A DNA stretch of 64,000 nucleotides, from assembly GCA_911728435.2 (NCBI GenBank), contig OU452203.1, positions 23,314,134-23,378,133 of the forward strand, in the 5' to 3' direction. Every line of letters starts with the position of its first letter. Position 1 is the stretch's first letter. A model generated the notes under the pieces. It saw nothing but the letters and a program-made list of their open reading frames with translations, was not told the DNA's origin and did not search any database. The DNA is from Apoderus coryli. Its lineage: Eukaryota; Arthropoda; Insecta; Coleoptera; Attelabidae. The position numbers and the translations under genes are program-made. Below are positions 1 to 11,462 of this stretch, piece after piece.

Positions 1-575
1 ATATCCGATTAAATATAGACCATTTGCATTAAAGGACATACAAACTTCTACTTAATGTAACGCTTCAACAGATTTCGAAATATCTCGTAAACGAAAAGGA
101 ATTGGTCAAATTCGTATTCCATATGAATCGAGGAGAATTTAGTTAGGAATAATTGAAAACAGACGCGAACCAATTATCTTGAACCGTTTGCAAAATATCC
201 GATTAAATATAGACCATTTGCATTAAAGGACATACAAACTTCTACTTAATGTAACGCTTCAACAGATTTCGAAATATCTCGTAAACGAAAAGGAATTGGT
301 CAAATTCGTATTCCATATGAATCGAGGAGAATTTAGTTAGGAATAATTGAAAAATATCCGATTAAATATTAGACCCTTTGCATTAAAGGACAAACTTCTA
401 CTTAACGTAACGCTTCAACAGATTTCGAAATATCTCGTAAACGAAAAGAAATTCGTTAAATTCGTATTCTATGCGAATTGAACAGAATTCTGTTGGGAAT
501 AATTCACCAAATACGCGAATCGATTATCTTGCACCGTTTTCGAAATATTCCATTAAATATAGGACCCTTCCATTA
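1..575. repeat. Tandem satellite, ~197 bp unit, cut by window edge
   Basis: A unit beginning ATATCCGATTAAATATAGAC starts at 1, again at about 197 and about 356, with a decayed fourth start near 545. The second unit lacks about 40 bp near its end. Each unit carries TTTCGAAATATCTCGTAAACG, a relative of the TATCTCGA motif that recurs in introns across the left half of the window. No coding capacity seen. Confidence 0.85.
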
Positions 576-899
576 AATGTGGGGTAAAAATACGAAAAAA
601 ATAAATTTTAGAATATTTTTTAAAATAAAAGCACCAATTTTTTCCATTTAACAATAAAGAAAAATGAATATTTGTAGGTTTAACACCACTATTATTATTA
701 AAAATTGTAATTTTTAAATTCTATTAATTAAAGTATTATATTCAGTACTTAACCACAATGCGTTTTATTGTTTCGATTAGGATTGAAGGTAATGAGAATA
801 ATACAACATATTGAATGATTAAAGCATTTTATTTTATAATCCAATATTTATATAAAAAAATCGTTTCTCGACTTAGTCGAGAGGTACGACAAATGCATT
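576..899. other. AT-rich spacer, nothing recognised
   Basis: Mostly A/T sequence between two tandem repeat blocks. No convincing gene, RNA or mobile element is visible. Confidence 0.5.
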
Positions 900-1415
900 A
901 TTCGAATAAATAACAATTTTCATTCGGTCTGTGCGTAACTTATACAAAAGTTGAAATACATCGTAAACAAAAAGGAGTACGATCAAAGACAATTTTATTA
1001 AAGACCAGACTTTAACTCTACACCTCACTACAAGGCGAGATAACTTGACAATCGATGCAGATACGAGAAATACGTGTACTACATGAATCAAAGTCAATTC
1101 TAATAAGAACAATTTGCAGTAAACCCTAATCGATTATCTCGACTCATTCTCGATATATCCGATAAATTCTACAACCATTACACGTGTTGGTATGGTAAAT
1201 GTTAACTCAACACCTCACTACAAGGCGAGATAACTTGCAAATTGATGCAAATACGAGAAATAAGTATACTACATGAATCAAAGGCAATTTTAAGAGGAAC
1301 AATTTGCAGTAAACCATAATCGATTATCTCGACTCATTCTCGATATATGCGATAAAGTCTACAACCATTACACGAGTGGGTATGGTAAATGTTAACTCAA
1401 AACCTCACTACAAGT
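900..1415. repeat. Tandem repeat, ~190 bp unit, about 2.7 copies
   Basis: The string ACCTCACTACAAG recurs near 1022, 1212 and 1402, a spacing of 190 bp. Units share ATCGATTATCTCGACTCATTCTCGATATAT. It is distinct from the 197 bp satellite to its left, although both carry ATCTCGA-type words. It ends about 170 bp beyond the 3' end of the NARS1 coding sequence. Confidence 0.8.
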
Positions 1416-1585
1416 TAAATTTCAAAGCAAACGAGCAATAATACACGAATACGATACAGAATATAAATCGTAGGCAAGATTATCAGGATTATAAACCTCC
1501 TACTCAAATCCTCATAACCCTTTCGGTATACGATATATCCCCCCACTTGTATTCTGCTACACACTAGACACATTCACACTTTGCC

Positions 1586-4500
1586 TTAAGGCTTACAATG
1601 GTTCAAATAACGTGGATACAGACAAACTTCCCTAATATGGTACCTGTTTAGCATCCAACATAAAAAGCGCTCTAACCCCAGCCCGTAGCCCCCATGAGGA
1701 CATGTTCCGTACTTTCTTTGATCCGTATACCAAAAATACGGTGTCGGATCAATACCTTCCTGCTTGTACCTGGAATTAGTATAAACGAAATCGAATGTAA
1801 GCCTCCACTAAATAGTTATGCGGCAGTCTTACGCTGATAACAGCTCCTCCAAATCGCTGATCCTCATGGAGCCCCCAACAATTTCCCCGACATTTGGCAA
1901 TAGGACATCCACACTTTCGGTCAGATCGCGAGCTTCTGGACACTTGCTCATGTAGAATGATTTTATATTGGCAGGAAACCGACATAACATGATGGGCTTG
2001 TTGATTTGATCGGTCATTTTCCGTTCTGGCATCTCCGGTATATCCTAAATAAAATATTCTTCATCGGGGACACATATCTCGAAAACTATGCGAGATACGA
2101 GAAAAGTTGCGTTATACTAGCTTGATGTCTCCCAAGTTGTTTAGTGTTCCATTCAGGTAGATATCTCGAAAGGTTTTCGAGATATCTGCAAATATCTGGT
2201 GGTATAGATTTCATAGAACATCTCAAGTTAAACAAATGTTCTAAAATCGATATCTCGTCAATGAAACAAAATTCGAGAAAAGTCGACATAGGGTGAATTA
2301 TAGCCTAAGGCCTCCTAAGTACTTTAGTGTTTCATTTGCGCAGATATCTCAAAAGAATTTCAAGATATCTGCAAATATGTTGTGCTATACACTTCATATG
2401 CCACATGAAGTTTATCAAATTTTTCTATGTCCAATATCTCGAACATTTCGCAAAATTCGAGAAAAGTCGAACTATAATGGATTATCACTTGGAGTATTGT
2501 AAAGACTGTAGAATATATTCCTCGTTAATATCTCGAATAGTTTTCAAGATATCTTAAATTATATGTCGTGCTCTACACTTTGTCAACATGCAATTTTCCA
2601 GAGACAATCTCTCGAAAACTATACGAGATTCAAGGAAATCTCACAGACGTTAAATCATAGGCTATAATCTGCTGAATAATTTGTAAAACATCCCATTTTT
2701 ATATCTGAAATAGTTCTTGAGTTATAAAACAAAATACATTCACATACCTCTCCAAACTCGTAAAAGCTGCCATCGTCCTTAGTGATATTGTGCTCTCGCA
2801 AATACTTTATCGCATCGGAATAATCCATCCGTAAAAATGGCCTAGTTGGAACTTTAAATTCGGGATGTAATTCGTGCACAATGTGTCCATATGGCGATGC
2901 CAACACTCTCTCGACCACGTCACACACCAAATCTTCTAATCGATCCAATAAGTCATTGAAAGTGATGAAAGGACATTCAGCTTCAACGTGAGTGTATCTG
3001 AATAAACACAAAATTCCGTATAGATAAAATTATCAACTAATATCTCGACTAACATGGCATTAGATTTTTAAATTTTCTAAATCGAGATTTCTCGAAAACT
3101 GTTCGATATCTCGAAAAACTACGTAAGGCAACATTGGTCACGAATTTCATCCAGATTCTAAAAATGTATCAATCGTTCGAATATCTTCACTGCATATCGA
3201 GATATCGTTAATATAGTGAAGATACTAAGTCTAACAATGCATTAGAATTTTAAATTTTCTAAATCGAGTTTTCTCGAAACCTGTTCGATATCTCGAAAAA
3301 CTACAAAAGTCAACATTTGTCACAAATTTCGTCCAGATTCTAAAAATGTATCAGTCGTTCGCATATCTTCACTACATGGTAAGATATCATCAATAGAGTG
3401 AAGATACTAAGTCTAGCATAGCATTTTAATTTTAAATTTTCTAAATCGAGTTTTCTCGAAAACTGTTCGATATCTCGAAAAACTACAAAAGTCAACATTT
3501 GTCACGAATTTCGTCCAGATTCTAAAAATGTATCAGTCGTTCGAATATCTTCACTACATGGCAAGATATCACCAATAGAGTGAAGATACTAAGTCTAGCA
3601 TAGCATTTGAATTTTAAATTTTCTAAATCGAGTTTTCTCGAAAACTGTTCGATATCTCGAAAACCTACAAAAGTCAACATTTGTCACGAATTTCGTCCAG
3701 ATTCTAAAAATGTATCAGTCGTTCGAATATCTTCACTACATGGCAAGATATCATCAATAGAGTGAAGATACTAAGTCTGGCATAGCATTTGAATTTAAAA
3801 TTTTCTAAATCGAGTTTTCTCGAAAACTGTTCGATATCTCGAAAAACTACAAATGTCAACATTTGTCACGAATTTCGTCCAGATTCTAAAAATGTATCAG
3901 TCGTTCGAATATCTTCACTGCATATCGAGATATCGTTAATATAGTGAAGATACTAAGTCTAACAATGCATTAGAATTTTAAATTTTCTAAATCGAGTTTT
4001 CTCGAAAAGTGTTCGATATCTCGAAAAACTACAAAAGTCAACATTTGTCACAAATTTCGTCCAGATTCTAAAAATGTATCAGTCGTTCGAATATCTTCAC
4101 TACATGGCAAGATATCATCAATAGAGTGAAGATACTAAGTCTAGCATAGCATTTGAATTTTAAATTTTCTAAATCGAGTTTTCTCGAAAACTGTTCGATA
4201 TGTCGAAAAACTACAAAAGTCAACATTTGTCACGAAGTTCGTCCAGATTCTAAAAATGTATCAATCATTCCAATATCTCAACTACGTAGCGAGATATCAT
4301 TAATAGAGTGAAGATACTAAGTCTAACATTGCATTCGAAATTCAGAATTTATAAATCGAGATATCTCGAAAACTAATAAAGATACTAAAAAAATATATTT
4401 TGCATAAATCACTGTAATTTCCAAGTTAATTATAATAATGTTTGTTTGACACCGATATCTTAACCGTATCTCGAGATATCTTCAATTTTGTGTGCCGCAC

Positions 4501-5908
4501 CTCTACAGACCAACACTGCAATTAACTTTTTTTGTTCATATGGTTTACTTACTCGGCCAAATGTCGTCTCGTCCGGCTCTGTTCCGCTCTAAAACTCTCC
4601 GCAATACAATAGACATCCCCCATAGATGCCAGACAAGTCTCCAAATATAGTTGACTGCTTTGTGTCAGATATGCTTCCTCACTATATTTATTAGAGAGGG
4701 GGAATTAAAAGAAAGGAAACATAATATGTTTTGATATATTTTTACCCGAAATAGTCCATTTTAAATAATGTCGAACCGCCCTCGCACTGCGTTTGGACGA
4801 TTGAGGGTGGAGTTACCTCGCAATATCCTCGCGCTTGATAATGGTCTCTGAAACATCAAAAGACAAAATCTCAATCTATTTAACTATCTCGATTGGATTT
4901 TGCTCACCTGAATGCTTGCAATAGCACAGAACGCATTCGCAAAACTTTCAACGTATTCTCACCCCGAATGACAATATGACGGTTCTCGGCAAGTACATCT
5001 GGCAACGCTTGCTCATTCAGTATAGCTTCCGCACCACCAGGCGGCGCTAAACCCACTAATTCCCAATAATCGACGATCAACTCATGTCCGCCGGGCGCCT
5101 GTCAAAACGAAGTAAATAATAGGCTGGGGTCATTCATATCACAGTTGGTCTTCGAGATAATTTCAGTTAACTAGAAATACATACGTACTCACCGTTTTAC
5201 CATCTGGAACTTCTTTGAGCGTACCAAACAACAAAACCGTTGACTCAGTTTGCAGGACAAGAGCATTGTAAGTTTGACATAAGACATCGTTTAATACACA
5301 CTGAAGAAACCCGGAACCGTCTCGTAACGTTATGAACATTAAATTTTTACCTTGTCTACGAATCCTATGCGCCCAACCATAGATTTTCACGCGTTTATCC
5401 CGATATTCTTTGCCTACACACACAAGAATCTCACTTCATAATTTCCCTACAATAATTAACACATTTCGCTTAATTACCTATATTTATTTTAATTCGCAAA
5501 GCCTCCGGTAGCGATTCATCTTTGGAAATAACTATTTTCTTGGCTTCATCCAAGTTCTTCAAACGCTTTTCCGCATCATCTTCCTCCTTCTTGGATTTCT
5601 CTGCTGATTTGTAATTCTCACGCACCCAAATTTTTTGGATCTTTTTTAACTGCGATTTGGCTGCCGGTTCATACTTGACACCCTCAGTTTTACTGTCCAC
5701 ATATATTGTGGGGAATGGTTCCGAACCAGCTGAACGCATGGCCTGTAAAATAGTCTTAAACGGACTGGATTCTGTGCCGGAACCATTCTCGTCGCTACCA
5801 AGGGAGTCCGAGGTGTAGATCGCTGGAAATTAGACACGTTTTAAAACGTTGTGTTTTTTTGGGTTAAATTTAATAAGGCTTACATGTTAACCCTGTATCA
5901 CCAGACAT
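1586..5908 (-). CDS. NARS1: Cytoplasmic asparaginyl-tRNA synthetase
   Basis: This enzyme charges tRNA-Asn with asparagine in the cytosol using ATP. Nine exons on the minus strand fit phase exactly: 5884-5908, 5478-5822, 5193-5413, 4908-5098, 4746-4847, 4553-4681, 2748-2997, 1833-2044 and 1586-1769, giving 552 residues, close to the human length of about 548. After an N-terminal extension rich in Lys/Glu, an OB-fold anticodon-binding domain lies around residues 130-215 ([15 protein letters not shown]). The class II core follows: motif 2 with [21 protein letters not shown] split over two exons, and motif 3 [10 protein letters not shown] near the C terminus. The start MSGDTGLT follows from the first exon in phase. 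Introns 6 and 7 are long and filled with repeats; the other six are short. Its 5' end faces RpL19 across 700 bp, so a shared or bidirectional promoter is possible. Identity is certain; splice sites are read by eye. Confidence 0.95.
2045..2747. repeat. NARS1 intron 7: degenerate TATCTCGA repeat
   Basis: The intron between the last-but-two and last-but-one exons contains about four decayed copies of a block that ends with AGATATCTCGAAAGGTTTTC or a variant and includes CTCCTAAGT-CTTTAGTGTTTCATT. Arms of the form TATCTCGAAA...TTTCGAGATATC form imperfect palindromes. No coding sequence is evident. Confidence 0.6.
3045..4390. repeat. NARS1 intron 6 minisatellite, ~181 bp unit, eight copies
   Basis: CTAAATCGAG recurs near 3077, 3259, 3441, 3622, 3805, 3987, 4169 and, diverged, 4351: a spacing of 181-182 bp. 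Units contain TCTCGAAAACTGTTCGATAT, GTCCAGATTCTAAAAATGTA and TAGAGTGAAGATACTAAGTC. The array lies wholly within the 1.55 kb intron between exons 6 and 7 and makes it by far the longest intron of the gene. Copies are highly similar, so the array is probably young or homogenised. Confidence 0.92.
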
Positions 5909-6608
5909 TATTTGTTAGATATTAAACTTAAGTGGAATGATGCTACGTGTTTATTTACTTTCAAATTGTAATAAAAAAAGGTGATTAACACCGTTTTTTT
6001 AACTCGATAAACTAATTTAAATGATGCAATACAATTTAAAATTGTACTCTAGCAATAACAGATGTTATTGACTCCTAGCTAGGTTCAGATGAACGTCAGC
6101 TCAGCTAAACTGATGTGATTGATATGATCACCTCAACTCTCACATTCTAATTAGACTTTCTCACTTTGTAGTTATAATTTTGTAGAAAAAAATGCTCAAT
6201 TAAGTTTGTTGAGAAAATTTCTGATATTCGACGTTGATGAATAACGCCTATAGGCATTGTTTTTTCTAACTTGACTTTATCACTATTTAGTTTTGCAAAT
6301 CTTGCAACTGAAGAAATCTACTGTGATTTTTGTTATTTTTTCTCTCGTTTAATGTTCCTTATTTTTTCTGAACAGGAAATCTTCATTAAAACATATTATA
6401 AGTTGAGTTTATTTTGAGATGGAGTTATATTCATATTTAAAATAGTTTTAAGAAAATAAATTTGAAATAAAAGTTACAAGGTCTTGTTAGAAGTAGCAAC
6501 GCCGCATTACAAAAATATTTTACGTCATGAACGTCAAATTTGTCAAACACTCTCTTTTACAAGCACAACTTTGATGGTTAAACACGTTGTGTTTTAATCA
6601 AGACAAAA
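5909..6608. other. Divergent NARS1/RpL19 intergenic region
   Basis: It holds the presumed promoters of two housekeeping genes transcribed away from each other. At 6090-6135 is CGTCAGCTCAGCTAAACTGA followed by a GATCACC word, which resembles a tRNA A-box region and recurs elsewhere in the window (see SINE-like entries). Near 6549 the pyrimidine run CTCTCTTTTAC precedes RpL19 by about 55 bp and could be a terminal oligopyrimidine start, as expected for a ribosomal protein mRNA. Confidence 0.5.
6090..6135 (+). mobile_element. SINE-head-like fragment (tRNA A-box-like)
   Basis: CAGCTCAGCTAAACTGATG matches the AGCTCAGTNGAACTGATG word found near 20149, 21885 and, diverged, 36072. AGCTCAGTNG resembles the D-arm/A box of tRNAs, so a decayed tRNA-derived SINE is inferred. 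The fragment is short and diverged. Confidence 0.3.
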
Positions 6609-7369
6609 ATGAGGTAAATTTACACAAAAAACAATTAATAATTATCAATAACACATTAATTAATAGTGCTACATGCTTAATACTATGTATATCTACTTTA
6701 CAGTTCATTAAAGCTGCAGAAGAGGCTTGCAGCCTCTGTAATGCGATGTGGAAAAAAAAAAGTATGGCTGGATCCAAATGAAATCAACGAAATCGCTAAC
6801 ACTAATTCACGCCAGAACATCCGTAAACTGATCAAAGACGGATTAATCATTAAAAAACCAGTCGCAGTCCACTCCAGAGCCCGTGTCCGCAAAAACACCG
6901 AAGCTCGAAGAAAGGGACGTCATTGCGGCTTTGGAAAACGCAAGGGTACAGCTAACGCCCGTATGCCACAAAAGGTAAGTTTATTATTTTATAAACCCAT
7001 ATTATAATTTTCTATTATTAAAACCCTATTTGGTTATAGGAACTTTGGGTACAACGTATGAGAGTCTTGCGGCGGCTCCTGAAAAAGTATCGTGAGGCGA
7101 AAAAGATCGATCGGCATCTGTACCATGCCTTGTACATGAAGGCAAAGGGTAATGTGTTCAAGAACAAACGTGTGTTGATGGAATACATTCACAAGAAGAA
7201 GGCAGAAAAGGCCCGTGCGAAAATGCTTTCAGATCAAGCGAATGCAAGGCGTTTGAAAGTTAAACAAGCCAGAGAACGTCGTGAAGAGAGAATTGCGACA
7301 AAGAAGCAGGAAGTTTTACAAAATTATCAAAAGGAAGATGAGGCTGCTAGTGCTGCGGTAAAGAAATAA
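6609..7369 (+). CDS. RpL19: Ribosomal protein eL19 (60S subunit)
   Basis: A structural protein of the large cytosolic ribosomal subunit. Three exons: 6609-6613 (ATG AG only), 6704-6974 and 7040-7369, giving 201 residues, the normal length for animal eL19. The protein begins [20 protein letters not shown] and continues with [20 protein letters not shown], the strongly conserved N-terminal globular part; the C-terminal half is a long basic Lys/Arg/Glu helix ending [11 protein letters not shown]. The tiny first coding exon interrupted just after the start codon is the usual ribosomal-protein gene layout. A pyrimidine-rich stretch near 6549 may be the TOP-type transcription start. AATAAA lies 58 bp after the stop. 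Divergent from NARS1. Confidence 0.97.
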
Positions 7370-7426
7370 ATGTAGTGTTCTAGGGCTTAAGTGGATAATT
7401 TTGTAATAAGTACTTTGACATAAATT

Positions 7427-7432
7427 AATAAA
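7427..7432 (+). promoter_or_regulatory. RpL19 polyadenylation signal
   Basis: AATAAA about 58 bp downstream of the RpL19 stop codon. Confidence 0.7.
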
Positions 7433-7838
7433 ATTTTATTTAAAATTTTCATGTTTATTTATTTATATCGCAATATTGTGCAATCAGGGATGGGATGAAT
7501 ATGTTTTCGATACTAAAAATGTATGTTCCAAGATGTTGATGGGTTGGGGTTATTTGCTGACATTAAAATTGAAAACTTAAACGTATACAGGGCTATTATT
7601 ATTATTATAGATGCTTGAAGTTATATATTCTGGGTTAATGCCAAATAAATTAGTTTCTATTGACAATTATTGCTCAATACATATATGCAAATAATCATCT
7701 AATGTATCAAAAATCATAACTGCGTTTGTAAACCTGAATTGTGTAAATTCTAATATAATAAGTGCTGATGCTGTTGTAAATTTGTGCACTTTTTGTATAA
7801 AGACAATAGTATAAGCTAAGCTGTGGTATGAGCACATT

Positions 7839-7860
7839 CATTGTCTTTATAAAGACAATG
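7839..7860. repeat. Perfect 22 bp palindrome
   Basis: Arms CATTGTCTTTA / TAAAGACAATG meet at the centre with no spacer. An identical 22 bp palindrome occurs at 36841-36862, 29 kb away, and a half copy (TATAAAGACAAT) lies just upstream near 7795. Confidence 0.85.
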
Positions 7861-7964
7861 GTTGTGGTATAAGTAACAAATTTAGCTTTCCCTATTAGAT
7901 ATAATAGTGTGAACCCACCTTGCCCGGCAGCTGTCAATAAAATCAGTGTGACACTAATTACCCC

Positions 7965-8110
7965 TCTTCTTTTGTCTTGGCCACTTGCTGTATTAAGCCT
8001 TCGGCCAGACTAATTACACTTATAAAAGAAAATGCGCATACTTGCAACTAACTTCTGGAATTGGAATCGCTTACCGAATGCTTAACGAAGTGGCCAATAG
8101 AAAGAAGAAG
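7965..8110. repeat. Inverted repeat, ~36-40 bp arms, MITE-like
   Basis: Left arm 7965-8004 contains TTGGCCACTTGCTGTATTAA; right arm 8075-8110 contains CTTAACGAAGTGGCCAATAG, the reverse complement with a few differences, followed by AAAGAAGAAG matching CTTCTTTT on the left. The loop is about 70 bp. No target-site duplication is obvious, so a decayed miniature element is only a guess. Confidence 0.5.
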
Positions 8111-8329
8111 AACTAACTTCTGATACTAGGACCCAGAAATTTTCAACATGGCGGGTAAATTATTAAGTAAATAACAACAAGCCAATTTTTCTTTGTTTTA
8201 ATTATTATTAAATATTTTATTATTATGCATATAGTAATTACCTAATTGGCTAACTATAAATTAAATTGTATAATTACGTACAGCGTTGTCAGTGTTTCAT
8301 TATTGCTGTAAAGACTTCCACAGCACACT

Positions 8330-11134
8330 ATGAGTGAAGATTGTGATAGCACAGAGTAATTTTATTTAAGAATTCGTATTATTTACTTAATTAATCAACT
8401 AAATTCTTGTAGTACCAGTAAAAACGTTGAGGCTTCGCCTCAAAGCACCAATAATGATGATTCTAGCAGCGACAATACAAATAAAGAAATCAAGAAACCC
8501 AACGATACCAACTGTTATTGGTAGAGTATATTAAGTGACGACATTTAAAAAACAAAACCTAATTTGTAATTTTTAGTGGTAAAGAGCGTAACCTAAATAT
8601 TGTGGAATTACTCTGCGCCAATTGTACGTTATGGTTCCACGAGTCATGCATCGGATACCAGTTGGGGAAATTAGTCCCATTTTTACTGAATTACGTATTT
8701 TTATGTAAAAATTGCGCTCCTACAGGACTCGAATCTTTCAAAAAGTGTCAAGCACGTAAGTACCAAACCAATATATTATGGCACTTGGTGACGTCACACA
8801 TGGTTTAGCTAAAATTTGATGTGTATGTCATCTGTCAACTTGATATCATTTTAAATTTAGACGCCGCGAATAGAATTAGTTTTAAATCATTTTCAAATGC
8901 AGAAATCTGATTTAAAACTATTCCCCATATTATTAAAAATGTCTCAAATATATTTTACTGCACTTCAGAGATCAACCAAATGTGTATGACAGCCATAGCA
9001 AATCTACAACAGTCCAGTTTTAAGGAAGGCTCAAACCGAACGATGTTTAATCGGGATAATGAAATAATACCGTACATAGAGTACCATTGGGAGGCTCTAA
9101 ATACTCCGACAACCCGAAGGAACAACAAACAGAGCAGCACATGGCATACCACAGTCACAAAAGCGCTGATTAAAGATATCCATGTGTTGTTTGTGTTTGA
9201 AGACAACAATACTGAGGGGCAAATGTATGGGTTGATAAATACCGATTTAACGCAAATTAGACCTAATTATGAAGCGATGATCAAAGGGGGTACATTGAAA
9301 GTTACGGATATGGGCGTAGTACAGCATGGTAAGTCGTAGCTGTCTCTGATGGTTAGTTTTTGTTTTATTGTTATGGCAACTGAATATCAGTGAAAACAAA
9401 TATTTAAGTAAGTGTTTAGTGTGTAGGAATTATGGCTAGAATTAAAGTTATTACGTCTAGACCGTTCCGTAAGTAACTAGTTGATAATTTATGAATATTG
9501 TAGTGATTGTTGCTAGCATCAGTTTTTAGTTAACTAGGATTGAAAGTTCGAAATATCAAATCGAGATATATCGAGGTTGCAACAAGATATAAATTGAATT
9601 AACTTTTGTCTTATTTAGCACTGATGTACGGCCGTTTTTAGTACCCAATTTTATTACAGAACATCGCGAGTTGAAATTAACTTCATTAGGTTCATTTGGG
9701 TATCTGCGTGAGATACTTACCTGAATAAATATCGAAATATCTCGAAAGCGTGCTAAGATATTACATTTCAATAAGTTGTATCATATTGGGCATGAAGCAG
9801 GGATCGATTTTTGTAGAATAAATTTTTCTCGAACTTCAATCTGTATGCGACAAATTTCGACTTAAACTTACACGTTCTTTTCAGTACCTCTGAATGCTGC
9901 ACAAAAATCTCGTAACACAAAACGCAAATTCCCTCCAGAAGTCGGCTATCAACAAACGAAAAAAGGTAGGGGAGGTGGGGCAGGCGCCAGTGGCGATTCG
10001 GCCACATCTAAACTACCCGCCCATGGTTATCCATTGGAGCATCCCTTTAATAAGGATGGGTACAGGTATTTGTTGGCTGAACCGGACCCACACGCGCCTT
10101 TCCGCCAGGAGTTCGATGAAAGTAGTGATTGGGCGGGGAAACCTATACCGGGTTGGTTGTATAGGACTTCGATTCCCACTACCGTGTTACTTGCTTTGCA
10201 CGACAGGGCTCCGCAATTGAAAATATCCGAGGATCGATTAGCTGTTAGCGGGGAGAAAGGATATGCGACTGTGCGAGCAACACATTGTAAGTTGTTTCTC
10301 GAATCTTGACGTAGCAATTTGAGTGTGAATACGATTTTAGGTGTGTCGAAGGGTTGTTGGTACTGGGAGGCGACAATTGAGGACATGCCAGAGGGGTCTG
10401 CGACACGTATAGGTTGGGGTCATGATTATGCAAATCTACAGGCGCCTTTGGGTTACGATAAGTTTGGCTATTCGTGGCGATCACGAAAAGGGACAGTTTT
10501 CCATGACTCGCATGGCAAGCACTTCACAGATAAGGGTTATGGTGAGGGTGATACAGTGGGATTTATGATTGTGTTACCACAGAATGGTACGACGAATCTG
10601 GTACCGAAAACTTACAAGGATCGGGTAAGTCGACTGTACTAAAGTCGGTATATCTTAATAACGAGGAGTGTTAATCGATTGGGCATCGATTATAGATTGT
10701 TTTTTCCACAGCCTTTAGTAAAATTCAAAAGCCATTTGTACTATGAGGACAAAGACAGTATGCAAGAGAGATTAAAATCACTGCAAACGCTACAAGGCAG
10801 TAAAATTCTACATTTTAAGAACGGAATATGTAAAGGCGTTGCGATTGAAGGAGTCTATCAGGGGGCGTACTACCCCACATTGTCCTTACATAGAAATGCG
10901 ACAGTTTCCGTGAATTTTGGACCCAATTTCAAGTACCCACCAAATCGGAACGAATTCGACTACAAACCGGTATGAAACATTCCTTTGATAATGAAAACCG
11001 GTTTTGAAGTGTCTATTTTGTGTTTTCAGATGTGCGACAAGGCTGAAGAAGCGATATGCGAGCAAACTGTGGCTGATATAATGTATTTAACGGAGAACGA
11101 GGGTCGGTTACGGTTGGACACGTTCGTTTTATAA
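8330..11134 (+). CDS. ash2: Ash2 (Set1/MLL COMPASS core subunit)
   Basis: Nuclear subunit of the histone H3K4 methyltransferase complexes, acting in the WRAD module. Eight exons: 8330-8355, 8413-8520, 8577-8755, 8969-9328, 9885-10286, 10341-10624, 10712-10969 and 11030-11134, in phase throughout, 573 residues. An atypical PHD-type zinc finger lies around residues 41-95 (CYC...CANCTLWFHESC...CKNC). The winged-helix DNA-binding region is about 105-215 (QMCMTAIANLQQ onward). The SPRY domain starts near 275 and includes KGCWYWEATIEDMPEGSATR and LGYDKFGYSWRSRKGT, the most diagnostic part. The C terminus contains VADIMYLTENEGRLRLDTFVL. The region between the winged helix and SPRY is Gly/Lys-rich. 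Intron 4 (9329-9884) carries TATCTCGA palindrome words. AATAAA follows the stop within 10 bp. Tail-to-tail with Jarid2. Confidence 0.96.
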
Positions 11135-11141
11135 TGAAAAA

Positions 11142-11147
11142 AATAAA
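11142..11147 (+). promoter_or_regulatory. ash2 polyadenylation signal
   Basis: AATAAA eight bases after the ash2 stop codon; very short 3' UTR if used. The remaining 315 bp to the Jarid2 stop (11463) hold only AT-rich sequence and one CGAGATA-type word. Confidence 0.55.
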
Positions 11148-11462
11148 TTTTTTTAGTAAATTTTGTGTTTTATTTATTGTTAGAGCTGATGATGAATAAA
11201 ATCTTTGACATATCCCACCTCTGACAGTTGGGAGAAAGTTAAGTGTATCTCGAATGTTGTTCAAGAGAATCTTAAAGCAAATTTTCGAGATTCACGTGCG
11301 ACTCGAGATAAATGTTGAGCGTAATTGAAGAAGAGATTTCTTTTTCAAATTTTAAGTAGTTCACGGGAAATGGGATGAAAAGGCTCTTAGAGAAATCAAA
11401 CTATAAATTAGCTTAATATAATCCTTATTTACAAAAAGTTACTAATCTTAATATTGCAATAA

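Larger units (their letters stand above)
7433..8329. other. RpL19-ash2 intergenic region
   Basis: About 900 bp with no supported gene. It contains a perfect 22 bp palindrome (7839-7860), a partial copy of the same word at about 7795, an inverted repeat (7965-8110), and the presumed ash2 promoter. An ATG followed by GGTAAAT near 8148 looks like a coding exon end but cannot be joined in frame to ash2. Confidence 0.5.

Noticed and set aside
8147..8156. ATGGCGG|GTAAAT as an ash2 first coding exon
   Set aside because: Joining it to the acceptor-like CAG before the ash2 ATG gives a stop after a few codons; the ATG at 8330 fits exon phase.
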